A DNA stretch of 64,000 nt from positions 1 to 64,000 of the forward strand of contig JAPLDF010000071.1 in the NCBI GenBank assembly GCA_026391835.1, written 5' to 3'. Under the pieces are notes generated by a model, which did no database searches, was not told the origin of the DNA, and saw nothing but the letters and a program-made list of their open reading frames with translations. This document shows, piece by piece, positions 27,863 through 36,650 of this stretch. Each line of letters starts with the position of its first letter. The stretch's first letter is position 1. Source of the DNA: Bacteroidota bacterium. GTDB lineage: Bacteria > Bacteroidota > Bacteroidia > Bacteroidales > FEN-979. The translations under genes were made by a program, and so were the position numbers.

Positions 27863-29434
27863 ATGAGAAAAAATGTAGATTTCCTGGTTATCGGGAGCGG
27901 AATTGCCGGGCTTACCTTCGCGATAAAGGTAGCAAAGCACGGGAAAGTGTGCATCGTCACCAAGTCAAGGATGGACGATACCGCCACGAGCTGGGCCCAG
28001 GGAGGCATTGCCGCGGTGATGTACACCCCCGATTCCTTTGAAAAGCATATCCAGGACACCATTATTGCCGGTGACGGCCTGTGCGATGAAAAGGTGGTGA
28101 GGTTCACCATCAATGAATCAACCGAACGCATCAGGGAACTCATCAAATGGGGAACCAAATTTGACAAAACCACCACCGGGAGATATGACCTGGCAAAGGA
28201 GGGCGGGCATTCCGAATACCGGGTATTGCACCACAAGGACAGTACCGGCAGGGAAATAGAAAACAAACTTCTTGAACAGGTTAAGAAGCACCCAAACATC
28301 GAGATCCTCGAGAATCATTTCACCATCGATATCATCACACAGCATCATCTCGGTGTGGAGGTAAACAGCCGGACCAGGGATCTTACCTGCTTTGGTGCCT
28401 TTGTGCTGAACCCAAGGACGCACCTTGTTGACACCATTCTGTCGAAAATCACCCTCATTGCCACTGGTGGAGCCGGGAACGTTTACAACAATACCACGAA
28501 CCCGCTTATTTCAACCGGCGATGGCATTGCCATGGTATACCGTGCCAAGGGAGCGGTTGAGAACATGGAATTCATCCAGTTTCACCCGACCGCGCTCTAT
28601 CATCCCGAGGAAAAACCGGCCTTCCTGATCACCGAAGCCATGCGCGGTTTTGGCGCGGTGCTGAAAACCCGCGACGGGAAAGAGTTCATGCATAAATACG
28701 ATGCAAGGCTTTCACTTGCCCCGCGTGACATCGTGGCCCGTGCCATCGACAACGAATTAAAATTAAGCGGCGAAGATTACCTCTATCTCGATTGCCGCCA
28801 CCTGAACAAAAACGAACTGATCAACCACTTCCCGACAATTTATGCCAAATGTCTCTCCATCGGCATTGATATCAGCAAGGATATGATCCCGGTTGTTCCT
28901 GCAGCCCATTACACATGCGGCGGCATCAAGGTAGACGAATACGGACGCAGTTCCATTGTCAACCTGTTTGCCTCGGGAGAGTGTGCCGCAACAGGGCTCC
29001 ATGGCGCCAATAGGCTGGCATCCAACTCATTGCTCGAATCGCTCGTGTTTTCTCACAGGGCAAGCACCATGGCCATCAGCCAGTTCCAGGATATCTCTTT
29101 TTGCCATGAAATCCCCGACTGGAATGCAGAGGGGATGGTACTCAATGAAGAGATGGTGCTCATCACACAGTCACTGAAGGAACTACAGGCGATCATGAGC
29201 AGTTATGTCGGGATCGTAAGATCAAACCTCCGCCTGCAACGTGCCTTCGACCGGCTCGAACTCCTTTACCGTGAATCAGAAGATCTTTACAGCAAGTCGA
29301 TTCTCACCCCAAAGCTTTGCGAACTCCGCAACCTCATCAACATCGGCTACCTGATCATCAAGGCTGCGAGCCGACGCCGTGAGAGCAGGGGGCTGCACTA
29401 TTCGCTTGATTACCCGAGGACAAGTCCAAGGTAA
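27863..29434 (+). CDS. nadB: L-aspartate oxidase
   Basis: This 523-residue flavoenzyme oxidises L-aspartate to iminoaspartate in de novo NAD synthesis. It has the FAD dinucleotide motif GSGIAGLTFA (about 12-21) and the NadB/succinate-dehydrogenase flavoprotein segment TATSWAQGGIAAV. The active-site region includes EFIQFHPTAL, LAPRDIVARAID and HYTCGGIKVDEYGRSS, and the FAD-binding end is SGECAATGLHGANRLASNSLLE. The C-terminal helical domain ends near 510. It starts 9 bp after sucB, so it is probably in the same transcript. nadA and nadC are not in the window. Confidence 0.95.
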   Translation: MRKNVDFLVIGSGIAGLTFAIKVAKHGKVCIVTKSRMDDTATSWAQGGIAAVMYTPDSFEKHIQDTIIAGDGLCDEKVVRFTINESTERIRELIKWGTKFDKTTTGRYDLAKEGGHSEYRVLHHKDSTGREIENKLLEQVKKHPNIEILENHFTIDIITQHHLGVEVNSRTRDLTCFGAFVLNPRTHLVDTILSKITLIATGGAGNVYNNTTNPLISTGDGIAMVYRAKGAVENMEFIQFHPTALYHPEEKPAFLITEAMRGFGAVLKTRDGKEFMHKYDARLSLAPRDIVARAIDNELKLSGEDYLYLDCRHLNKNELINHFPTIYAKCLSIGIDISKDMIPVVPAAHYTCGGIKVDEYGRSSIVNLFASGECAATGLHGANRLASNSLLESLVFSHRASTMAISQFQDISFCHEIPDWNAEGMVLNEEMVLITQSLKELQAIMSSYVGIVRSNLRLQRAFDRLELLYRESEDLYSKSILTPKLCELRNLINIGYLIIKAASRRRESRGLHYSLDYPRTSPR

Positions 29435-29499
29435 GCAACCAGACCGGCGTAACACCCTCTCCGGGTGGTCAACAATCAACCTGACAAATCAGAACCACC

Positions 29500-30024
29500 A
29501 TGGCATTAATAAAATCAGTAAAAGGCATCCTCCCGAAAGTTGGTAAAAATTGTTTCCTGGCCGACAATGCCACGCTCACAGGCGATGTGGTGATGGGCGA
29601 TGACTGCAGCGTTTGGTTCAATGCCGTGGTGCGCGGAGATGTTCACACCATCCGGGTAGGCAACAACGTCAACATCCAGGACGGGGCGATCATCCATTGT
29701 ACTTACCTGAAAGCACCGGTGAATATCGGGAATAATGTCTCCATCGCGCACAATGCAATCATCCACGGATGTACGATCCACGACAATGTACTGATCGGAA
29801 TGGGCGCCATCGTAATGGATGGCGCCGTGATCCACAGCAATTCAATCGTGGGAGCAGGCGCCCTGGTCACCGAGGGAACCATCGTGGAGTCGGGCTCCGT
29901 TTGGGCAGGGCTGCCTGCACGCAAGGTGAAAGACATTGACCAGTCGCTGCTCGAAGGCCAGGTGAACCGGATATCAGCCAATTACAACATGTACGCCAGC
30001 TGGTACAAAGAGGAGGATGTCTGA
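29500..30024 (+). CDS. Gamma-class carbonic anhydrase-like hexapeptide protein
   Basis: This 174-residue left-handed beta-helix protein is built from hexapeptide repeats. The three predicted zinc-ligand histidines of gamma-carbonic anhydrases are present at 66 (IIHC), 84 (AHN) and 89 (IIHG), as is the RGD segment at 45-47. It matches the short YrdA/PaaY-type branch, which lacks the acidic loop of archaeal Cam. Many such proteins hydrate CO2, but activity varies among homologues. It follows nadB after 65 bp. Confidence 0.88.
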   Translation: MALIKSVKGILPKVGKNCFLADNATLTGDVVMGDDCSVWFNAVVRGDVHTIRVGNNVNIQDGAIIHCTYLKAPVNIGNNVSIAHNAIIHGCTIHDNVLIGMGAIVMDGAVIHSNSIVGAGALVTEGTIVESGSVWAGLPARKVKDIDQSLLEGQVNRISANYNMYASWYKEEDV

Positions 30025-30042
30025 ATCCGTCAGAAATCCTGT

Positions 30043-32301
30043 CTAAGGTGCAACACTGTTGATGATTTTCACAGGGAAATCGTAGTGTGTGTGATGCACA
30101 TCGGTCGCATTGTTCAACGCGGTTTTATCCTGTACCCACAGTGAAAACACAAAAGCACATGATTCTCCGTCAAGGAGTTTATTGTCAGGTACGCCGGCAA
30201 CATGCGCCACGGTGTTTAACCATGAGAGGTCAAATGAAAACAGGTTGGTTGAGGCGGGCCCTGTTCTTCCGGGAACCGTGACCGATGATGTCTTGATCAC
30301 TTCAGGCGAAGACCCCTGCTTTTGGATGGTAATATTATAAAAATTAAAATTATCGCTCGGATTGGCCAGGTCGGAGGCGATGATCAGGGGATCGAATGCG
30401 ATCCCATTGATATCTACCTTCTTGAACTGTGACACTTTTTTGTCTGCATCCACCCACTCCTTTGTATACAGGTCAGCACAAGGCGGAAGGCTGCCGATAT
30501 TGAAGATATTTGCAACAGGGAGTTCATTGTCGACCCATACACGCTGAATGTCATAATAGCTGTAGCCATTGGTGTCGGTGACCTTAAGCATGACCGTGTA
30601 CCTGCCGCTTGGCCCTGTGTTCCAGCTCATGCCTGCAACCAGTCCTTCGGGAATTTGTATGGTAAAAGGGATCCCGCCGAAGTATAGTGTAATGACATCG
30701 ATATATGTATAAAACCCGTTATTTGAGATAAGCGCATTCGGGCCCTGGAGAACATTCCATTGCCTGAGCTGATCGGGCGTAAATGTACTGAACCCGGCGC
30801 CAAAGTCAACATTGCATATGGTCGTATACCCATGGGTCAATGGATCGTAAACGGTTCCATTTGCCGGCTGGGGTGAGGCAAAATCATCTTTTATAAAATA
30901 GATCCCGTAATCGTTGATCTTCTGATTGGTACATCCGAAGATCCTGGCCGCGCCCCAGATGCTGGCATTCAGGCCAATTGCCCCGATTTCGGCACCGGCA
31001 GCGTCGGCGATGCGCAACTGTTCATTTGGATCAAGTACATCATGGGCTACGCGTTCGCCAATGTTCTTGATATAAACTTCACTCGCCTTTATCCTGAAGG
31101 TAATCGATGCGGTACAAACACTTTTGTTTGAACTGTGCACCGTCAGCCTGATTTCGAATTGTGTGGAAGTGATCAGGTCACTCCCGGCATTTTCAACTGC
31201 TTTTTTCAACAGGATAAAACCAAGATTGCCGCTCATTACGCTATGCGTGCCATGGGAGAGCGACGGATCGGGATTGCCGCTGCCATCTGAATAAATTATG
31301 GCTCCGGCGGATACATCCTTTGTTCCGTTCCAAAGCAATTGCAGCTCATAATCCGCCATGCCGCATCCGCTGGCCGTTCCGATGACCGCAAGGAACTGGT
31401 TATTCACCAGCTTCGTCAAATCGTCAACGCAGCCTGTTGGTGCCGTGAGATCACAAACCAGTGAACCTTTCGGACAATCAACGCAGAAATTGATACAGAA
31501 ACAATTCGATGCATTGGTCCTGTCGCGGTCATGCCCTCGCTGGCGGTTTTCGTTCAGCAAAACCGTGCCGTCGGCTGCCTCGATCCTGAAATATAGATCC
31601 GGGCCTGCCGGCCATTCAACATTCAGCCAGCTTAAAATCGTTTTGCTGAAGGCCGCCTCCGTGTAATATATTTTAAAATTCCCGTTCACATCCGTAATTC
31701 CATATCCCAAAGGATCATCCTGGATTAGGTCCACATCGTAGGCAAACACTTTAACGCCCCCGACAGGAACCTCGTTTTTGCAATCCCTCACCTTTCCGCA
31801 TATGGCATACCATCTGAAAAGCCGTAGGATCCAGCACCAGAACTTATAGGGTATTGCATATTCCCAATAGGCAGCAAATTCCCGTTTGTTCTCATTTCCT
31901 GTAACCTCCTTCCAGAAGGGCTGAAGGGTGGTTATATGAAATTGGGCCGGTTTTTCGGGCTTCGCACGCTGCGCGTCTGGTGCATGTAAGGCAGGGATCC
32001 ATCCAACCCCGCATTCAAAGTCAATGTCAAAGGCACCTCCGTCGTATTTCACGTTTTCCGGAAATTCAATGGTAAAATTGCCCGCTTCATCGGTCATGGT
32101 TTCCACAAGCAACCTGCCTGAAAGCGATTTCAACTCCTCTTCCGAACGCTGATGGAATGACTCTTTCTCACGTGAGGCAGCCAGCGCTGCCAGGTTTACT
32201 TTTGGGTCTACCGAGTAAATACGGATTTTCGTGTTGCAGAGATAGTCAAAACACTCTCCGCAATAAAATCCCCTGAGATTTCCCTTTAATCTATAGCTCA
32301 T
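30043..32301 (-). CDS. Large protein with carboxypeptidase-regulatory-like and Ig-like domains, unknown function
   Basis: From the ATG at 32301 the product is 752 residues. The frame is open to 32385, but a strong Shine-Dalgarno (AGGAGG) lies 8-9 bases before 32301, which is unusual in Bacteroidota and fixes the start. The N-terminus (MSYRLKGNLRGFYCGECFDYL) is not a signal peptide. Residues of about 10-120 and 170-260 look like transthyretin-like/carboxypeptidase-regulatory domains (TDVNGNFKIYYTE). A Cys-rich link with CFCINFCVDC follows. Near 580-610 is a PKD-like strand pattern (GRYTVMLKVTDTNGYS). No T9SS sorting domain is present. A cell-internal or non-classically exported structural protein is possible; the function is unknown. 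Confidence 0.78.
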   Translation of the reverse strand: MSYRLKGNLRGFYCGECFDYLCNTKIRIYSVDPKVNLAALAASREKESFHQRSEEELKSLSGRLLVETMTDEAGNFTIEFPENVKYDGGAFDIDFECGVGWIPALHAPDAQRAKPEKPAQFHITTLQPFWKEVTGNENKREFAAYWEYAIPYKFWCWILRLFRWYAICGKVRDCKNEVPVGGVKVFAYDVDLIQDDPLGYGITDVNGNFKIYYTEAAFSKTILSWLNVEWPAGPDLYFRIEAADGTVLLNENRQRGHDRDRTNASNCFCINFCVDCPKGSLVCDLTAPTGCVDDLTKLVNNQFLAVIGTASGCGMADYELQLLWNGTKDVSAGAIIYSDGSGNPDPSLSHGTHSVMSGNLGFILLKKAVENAGSDLITSTQFEIRLTVHSSNKSVCTASITFRIKASEVYIKNIGERVAHDVLDPNEQLRIADAAGAEIGAIGLNASIWGAARIFGCTNQKINDYGIYFIKDDFASPQPANGTVYDPLTHGYTTICNVDFGAGFSTFTPDQLRQWNVLQGPNALISNNGFYTYIDVITLYFGGIPFTIQIPEGLVAGMSWNTGPSGRYTVMLKVTDTNGYSYYDIQRVWVDNELPVANIFNIGSLPPCADLYTKEWVDADKKVSQFKKVDINGIAFDPLIIASDLANPSDNFNFYNITIQKQGSSPEVIKTSSVTVPGRTGPASTNLFSFDLSWLNTVAHVAGVPDNKLLDGESCAFVFSLWVQDKTALNNATDVHHTHYDFPVKIINSVAP

Positions 32302-32459
32302 GTTTAACCTCCTTTTTTTGTGCCTACTCTGTTCGCTTTTCGGCAACCGCGTTTTTACTGCAACATACTTACAAACAGGACACAAACAGGATCATCCTGA
32401 AGAAATTCAACGCAATTCATTGTGAAATAATTAACTACTGTTTTTATTTAGATTAAATG

Positions 32460-32467
32460 CAAATATA
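32460..32467 (-). promoter_or_regulatory. Promoter of the 752-residue protein gene
   Basis: Minus-strand TATATTTG is a perfect -7 match, with TTG at 32488-32490 as -33 and a 20-bp spacer. It predicts a leader of about 150 nt. The non-coding stretch 32302-32695 holds this promoter and the plus-strand one at 32613; I see nothing else in it. Confidence 0.65.
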
Positions 32468-32612
32468 TATGATCGGTAAGGCAAAGTCAAGTTATTTATA
32501 CATTTATATATTAACATAACATTAATTTTTAAGTGCATTTTGTTTTCGCGAAGGAGACCTTCACGCTGTATCCCGTGCTGCTGATAAATGTCAATCATTG
32601 TTCAAAATTCCC

Positions 32613-32620
32613 TATATTTG
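32613..32620 (+). promoter_or_regulatory. Promoter -7 element for the acyltransferase-GH13 pair
   Basis: TATATTTG is a perfect -7 match. It lies downstream of an in-frame ATG at 32588, so the real start of the acyltransferase is likely to be the ATG at 32696. Confidence 0.6.
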
Positions 32621-32695
32621 ACTGTTAAAATTTCACCCGGTAATGGCCTTTATTCAGCGGCCTTTGCCAACCCGGAAATTGTAAACCATTCCCCA

Positions 32696-33490
32696 ATGCG
32701 CAAGGAAATTACCGCAAATAACGAATACCACACACCGGAGGATACACCGCATCTCCTTACCGACAGGCTGACATTCAATTCACGTTTTGTTTTCACAGGG
32801 CTGTTCCTGAGGACAGTTTTCAGATCACGCAAACTTGCACGGAAAGGTGTTTATGATACCAGGCAATGGATTGAATCATCGCATGATATCTTTACCGATG
32901 TGGAACGGTGTGGCGGACGCATCCATATTACAGGGCTTGACAACATCAGGAACTGCAAAGGCCCCGTATTGTTTCTGAGCAACCACATGAGCACCCTCGA
33001 AACCATGATCTTTCCCGGGATCATCCAGCCTTTGAAAGATGTCACCTTTGTGGTAAAGGATGCGCTGGTCAACCACTGGGCCTTCAAGGATGTGATGCGG
33101 TCGCGGAATCCCATCGTACTCAGCCGGGCAAATCCGCGTGAAGATTTCAGGGTTGTGATGGAACAGGGTCAGGAGCGGTTGCAAAATAACATTTCAATTA
33201 TCATTTTCCCGCAAAGCACGCGCAGGGTTGAGTTCAACCCCGCTGAATTCAATTCACTCGGTACAAAGCTGGCTGCAAAGGCAGGTGTACAGGTTATACC
33301 CGTAGCAATAAAAACCGATTTCTGGGGATTCGGAAAATTTTCGAGTTACCTTGGGCCGATCGACCGCAGTAAAAAAGTTCATATCGCCTTTGGAGAGCCA
33401 ATGGATGTGACCGGCTCGGGGAAAGAGGAACATCTGAAAATCATTGCGTATATTCAATCCCATCTGAAGGCCTGGCAAACCGAAAATTAA
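32696..33490 (+). CDS. Lysophospholipid acyltransferase-like protein (PlsC superfamily)
   Basis: From the ATG at 32696 the product is 264 residues; an in-frame ATG at 32588 would add 36 residues but precedes the predicted transcription start. The PlsC catalytic motif appears as NHMSTLE (His-x4-Glu instead of the usual His-x4-Asp), and the substrate motif as FPQSTRR instead of FPEGTR. Both substitutions are conservative but notable. A hydrophobic stretch precedes the catalytic motif. The family acylates lysophosphatidate or other lyso-lipids at the inner membrane; the acceptor here may differ. The GH13 gene starts 4 bp after the stop, so the two are certainly linked in transcription. Confidence 0.8.
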   Translation: MRKEITANNEYHTPEDTPHLLTDRLTFNSRFVFTGLFLRTVFRSRKLARKGVYDTRQWIESSHDIFTDVERCGGRIHITGLDNIRNCKGPVLFLSNHMSTLETMIFPGIIQPLKDVTFVVKDALVNHWAFKDVMRSRNPIVLSRANPREDFRVVMEQGQERLQNNISIIIFPQSTRRVEFNPAEFNSLGTKLAAKAGVQVIPVAIKTDFWGFGKFSSYLGPIDRSKKVHIAFGEPMDVTGSGKEEHLKIIAYIQSHLKAWQTEN

Positions 33491-33494
33491 TCCT

Positions 33495-34973
33495 ATGAAA
33501 CCCTTGAAAAACTACCCTGTCGTTTACGAAATAAATACATGGGTATGGCTTTACGAAATGGGACAGCAGATGCAATTCCCCATCAACCTGGCGAATGTGC
33601 CCGCCGAGAAGTGGGATGAACTTGAACATCTCAACATTGAAGCTGTATGGCTTATGGGCGTATGGGAACGAAGCCCGAGGGGTATCGCCATTTCAAACCT
33701 TCACCCCGGGAACCTTTCCGATTTCCGCAGGGCACTGCCCGATTTCACCTTTGCCGACAACGTCGGGTCGCCCTATTGCGTAAGACGATATTCCGTTGAT
33801 GCGCAGCTTGGCGGCGATGAAGGGCTAGCCATCGCCAGGGAAAACCTCGCCCGTCGCGGAATCAGGCTCATCCTCGATTTCGTACCCAACCACCTTGCGC
33901 ACGACCACCGCTGGGTGGATGAAACCCCTGATTACTTCATTTCAGGCAACAGGGAGGACCTTCGGGACGATCCGGTCACCTTTGTGCAGATAAATGAGAA
34001 CATATTTGCCTGCGGAAAGGATCCATTCTACCCGGCCTGGCAGGATGTGCTGCAGGTCAATGCATTTCACCCGGGACTGCGTGAAGCCGTGATCGAAACA
34101 GTTACCCGGATGGCCGGCCAGTGTGATGGCATACGATGCGACATGGCCATGCTGATGATCAACGATGTTTTTGAGCGTACCTGGGGCCGCAGGGCAGGTC
34201 CGAAACCTGAACTTGAATATTGGGAAGAGCTTATCCCTGCTGTAAAACGGAGCAGCAAAGATTTTATTTTCATTGCCGAAGCTTACTGGGATATGGAGTG
34301 GACGCTCCAGCAACAGGGATTCGATTTCTGCTATGACAAGCGTTTGTACGACAGGCTGGAACACGATATGGCCCCGGAAATCCGCCTTCATCTTCAGGCT
34401 GACCCGGTTTTCCAGTCAAAAATGATCCGGTTTATTGAAAACCACGACGAGCCCCGGCACGTAGTTGCTTTTCAGCCGGGCAAGAACCGCGCCGCCACGG
34501 TAATTTCCTCGACGCTGCCGGGAGCCAGGCTTTACCATGAAGGACAGTTTGATGGCCGAAAGGTCAAATTACCGGTATTCCTTCGCAGGCGTCCGGATGA
34601 ACTTGTCGACTTCGAATTGAGGGCTTTTTGCCAGCGGCTGCTCCTGGCAATCACCCACCCGGTTTTTCATGACGGGTACTGGCAACTCTGTGAATGCAAG
34701 GGCTGGCCAGATAATGACAGTTTTTTAAACCTGCTCGCCTGGTGCTGGTGTGACGGCGACGACCGTTTCCTGATTGTCGTCAACTATTCCCCTTCGACCG
34801 CCCAGGGTCATGTCAGGTTACCTGGCAATGATTTGCGAGGCCGGTACTGGCGGCTCAATGATGCCCTGAGCGAGGTTACTTTCGAACGCAATGGTGATGA
34901 AATGCATGACCCGGGACTGTATGTTTCCCTTGGCCCGTGGAACTACCATTTCCTGCGGTTCTACATGGTTTGA
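33495..34973 (+). CDS. GH13 alpha-amylase-family glycosidase
   Basis: This 492-residue protein has no signal peptide, so it is cytosolic. All four GH13 conserved regions are present: LDFVPNH, then GIRCDMAM with nucleophile Asp216, AEAYWDMEW with acid/base Glu262, and ENHDEP with Asp318. The N-terminal WLMGVWERSPRG and the reduced C-terminal beta domain are compact relative to secreted amylases. It should act on alpha-glucosidic bonds of intracellular glucans or maltosides, or transfer glucosyl units. Its tight coupling to an acyltransferase gene is unusual and could point to a glycolipid or glycogen link. Confidence 0.88.
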   Translation: MKPLKNYPVVYEINTWVWLYEMGQQMQFPINLANVPAEKWDELEHLNIEAVWLMGVWERSPRGIAISNLHPGNLSDFRRALPDFTFADNVGSPYCVRRYSVDAQLGGDEGLAIARENLARRGIRLILDFVPNHLAHDHRWVDETPDYFISGNREDLRDDPVTFVQINENIFACGKDPFYPAWQDVLQVNAFHPGLREAVIETVTRMAGQCDGIRCDMAMLMINDVFERTWGRRAGPKPELEYWEELIPAVKRSSKDFIFIAEAYWDMEWTLQQQGFDFCYDKRLYDRLEHDMAPEIRLHLQADPVFQSKMIRFIENHDEPRHVVAFQPGKNRAATVISSTLPGARLYHEGQFDGRKVKLPVFLRRRPDELVDFELRAFCQRLLLAITHPVFHDGYWQLCECKGWPDNDSFLNLLAWCWCDGDDRFLIVVNYSPSTAQGHVRLPGNDLRGRYWRLNDALSEVTFERNGDEMHDPGLYVSLGPWNYHFLRFYMV

Positions 34974-34975
34974 TC

Positions 34976-36622
34976 TTAATCCTTTCCGGGCGCGGGCTTT
35001 ACAATTTTATAATGTTTGCTTTCATTCGCCACTGTCCAGGCTGTCAGAAAAGCAAGCCTTGCCACCCGTGCGGCCTTATCGGTATTGATGCGATCGGGGC
35101 TGTCGGTTACCTGGTGGTAATCGGGATGAAACCCTGTGAAAAAAAAGATGACGGGCACCCCTTTTTCAAAAAAACTGGCGTGGTCGCTTCCGCCATCCAG
35201 TCGTTCGTCTTTGCTTTCCCGGAGTTTAAAGCCTGTCGCCTTGTTTTGCTTTCTGACAACCTTTACGAGCCCGGGATTTTGCCGTGCCCCGATAATTTCA
35301 AGCGAATCGGGATTGTTGCGCCCGATCATGTCGAGGTTAAGCATGGCCACAGTCTTTACGATTGGCCACAATGGGTTCCTTACATAGGTGGCGCTGCCCA
35401 GCAACCCTCTCTCCTCACCGGCAAATGCCATAAACATCACGCTGCGCCTGGGGGTTTCAACCAGGGAGGCAAAAGCTTTAGCAATTGCAAGCATCCCGCC
35501 GGTGCCTGAGGCGTTGTCGTCGGCGCCGTTGAATATATAGTCGGAATCAGCAGGATGTTCCTTTCGCATCCCGATGTGGTCATAATGCCCGCCAACGATT
35601 ACCACTTCATCCTTTAACCCGGGATCGGATCCTTCAAGCATGGCGATCACATTCCGGCCTCCCACCGGTTTGCTGGTGAGGGACACATTCATGGCCATTA
35701 TCTTTCCCGGGATGGGGAATGAAGCCGGCTGCATCGATTTTTCGATGCGTTGCTGGACCCGCTTCAGTGAATCAACATTTTCGAACAGCTCAACGATCAT
35801 CGACTCCCCCACATGCACCATGGGGATCTTTTCTTCCGACCTGGTACAATATTCCAAGGGAAGTGCGTCTTTGGGCAGGATTTTAGATAACGACGGCCAG
35901 GAATACCCCCTGGGCTTGAGGGAGGAATATTGCAACGGCCCTGAAATGACCAGCATCCCAATGGCGCCATGCTCCTGCGCCATCTTTTGCTTCTCCTTCA
36001 ATTCAGAATAACGGGTCATTTCCGGCCCGGCAAACAGTTTCCCGGCCGAATCGGTTTGCCCGGGCTCCTGCCGCAGGATTGCCACGATCTTGCCCCTCAC
36101 ATCCAGGTCCTTGTAATCATCGTAGTTGTACTCAGGGGCAGTGATTCCGTAGCCGGCAAAAACGATGTCGCCTTCGGCCGGCCGGCTTCCCGACATGTCG
36201 TACGGAACAAAATCGTCCTTCAATTTAAAGTTCTTCGTCTCAAGTCCATCCACAACGGATAAAAAATTATCAGCTCCAAGATCGAGAAAGCAAAAGCCCA
36301 GGTCCTGGAAGTAACTTCCATGCACAGGTTTCAGTCCAAACGACTTGAACTGCATGGCGATGTATTCACCGGCCACATCCAGTTCAGTACTGGGTGTAGC
36401 GCGTCCCTTCATCGAGTCGGAGGCCAGGTAGCTGATGGTTTGTTTCATCAGGAAGGGGGTGATGGTTGACTTTGCATGTTCCGAAACATTCCGCTGGGCC
36501 TTCGAAGAAAGTGTTAAGGAAAGCAGGAAGATAACAATGAAAAACAAATCAAAATGCAGGTTGCAACATGCAAAGTGCAAAGCGGTGGTTTTCTGAGGGC
36601 TGGAATTACTAATTATTTGCAT
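34976..36622 (-). CDS. M28 family zinc peptidase with PA domain
   Basis: This is a 548-residue protein as read from the ATG at 36622. The Sec signal core (LFFIVIFLLSLTLSS, cleavage near SKA-QRN) begins only at about residue 26. The preceding 25 codons lie within 7-bp-period repeat sequence, so a TTG at 36547 may be the real start. A PA (protease-associated) domain spans about 130-260. The M28 zinc ligands follow in order: GGHYDH, NGADDNASG, AGEERGLLG, NLDMIGRN and GGSDHASF. It is a periplasmic or secreted aminopeptidase. It starts 27 bp below the GH109-type gene's stop and ends 2 bp from the convergent GH13 gene. Confidence 0.88.
   Translation of the reverse strand: MQIISNSSPQKTTALHFACCNLHFDLFFIVIFLLSLTLSSKAQRNVSEHAKSTITPFLMKQTISYLASDSMKGRATPSTELDVAGEYIAMQFKSFGLKPVHGSYFQDLGFCFLDLGADNFLSVVDGLETKNFKLKDDFVPYDMSGSRPAEGDIVFAGYGITAPEYNYDDYKDLDVRGKIVAILRQEPGQTDSAGKLFAGPEMTRYSELKEKQKMAQEHGAIGMLVISGPLQYSSLKPRGYSWPSLSKILPKDALPLEYCTRSEEKIPMVHVGESMIVELFENVDSLKRVQQRIEKSMQPASFPIPGKIMAMNVSLTSKPVGGRNVIAMLEGSDPGLKDEVVIVGGHYDHIGMRKEHPADSDYIFNGADDNASGTGGMLAIAKAFASLVETPRRSVMFMAFAGEERGLLGSATYVRNPLWPIVKTVAMLNLDMIGRNNPDSLEIIGARQNPGLVKVVRKQNKATGFKLRESKDERLDGGSDHASFFEKGVPVIFFFTGFHPDYHQVTDSPDRINTDKAARVARLAFLTAWTVANESKHYKIVKPAPGKD
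36555..36582. repeat. Degenerate heptamer array, TGCARRN x4
   Basis: TGCAGGT, TGCAACA, TGCAAAG and TGCAAAG follow one another at 7-bp period, with weaker heptads (ATCAAAA) before. They overlap the first codons of the M28 peptidase reading frame. Confidence 0.7.
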
Positions 36623-36650
36623 TTTGAATTTTACAAGTTGACTTTTGAAT
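36616..36650. repeat. Degenerate heptamer array, TTTGMAT-type x5
   Basis: TTTGCAT, TTTGAAT, TTTACAA, GTTGACT and TTTGAAT run at a 7-bp period up to the stop codon of the GH109-type gene and across the ATG at 36622 of the peptidase frame. Confidence 0.65.
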
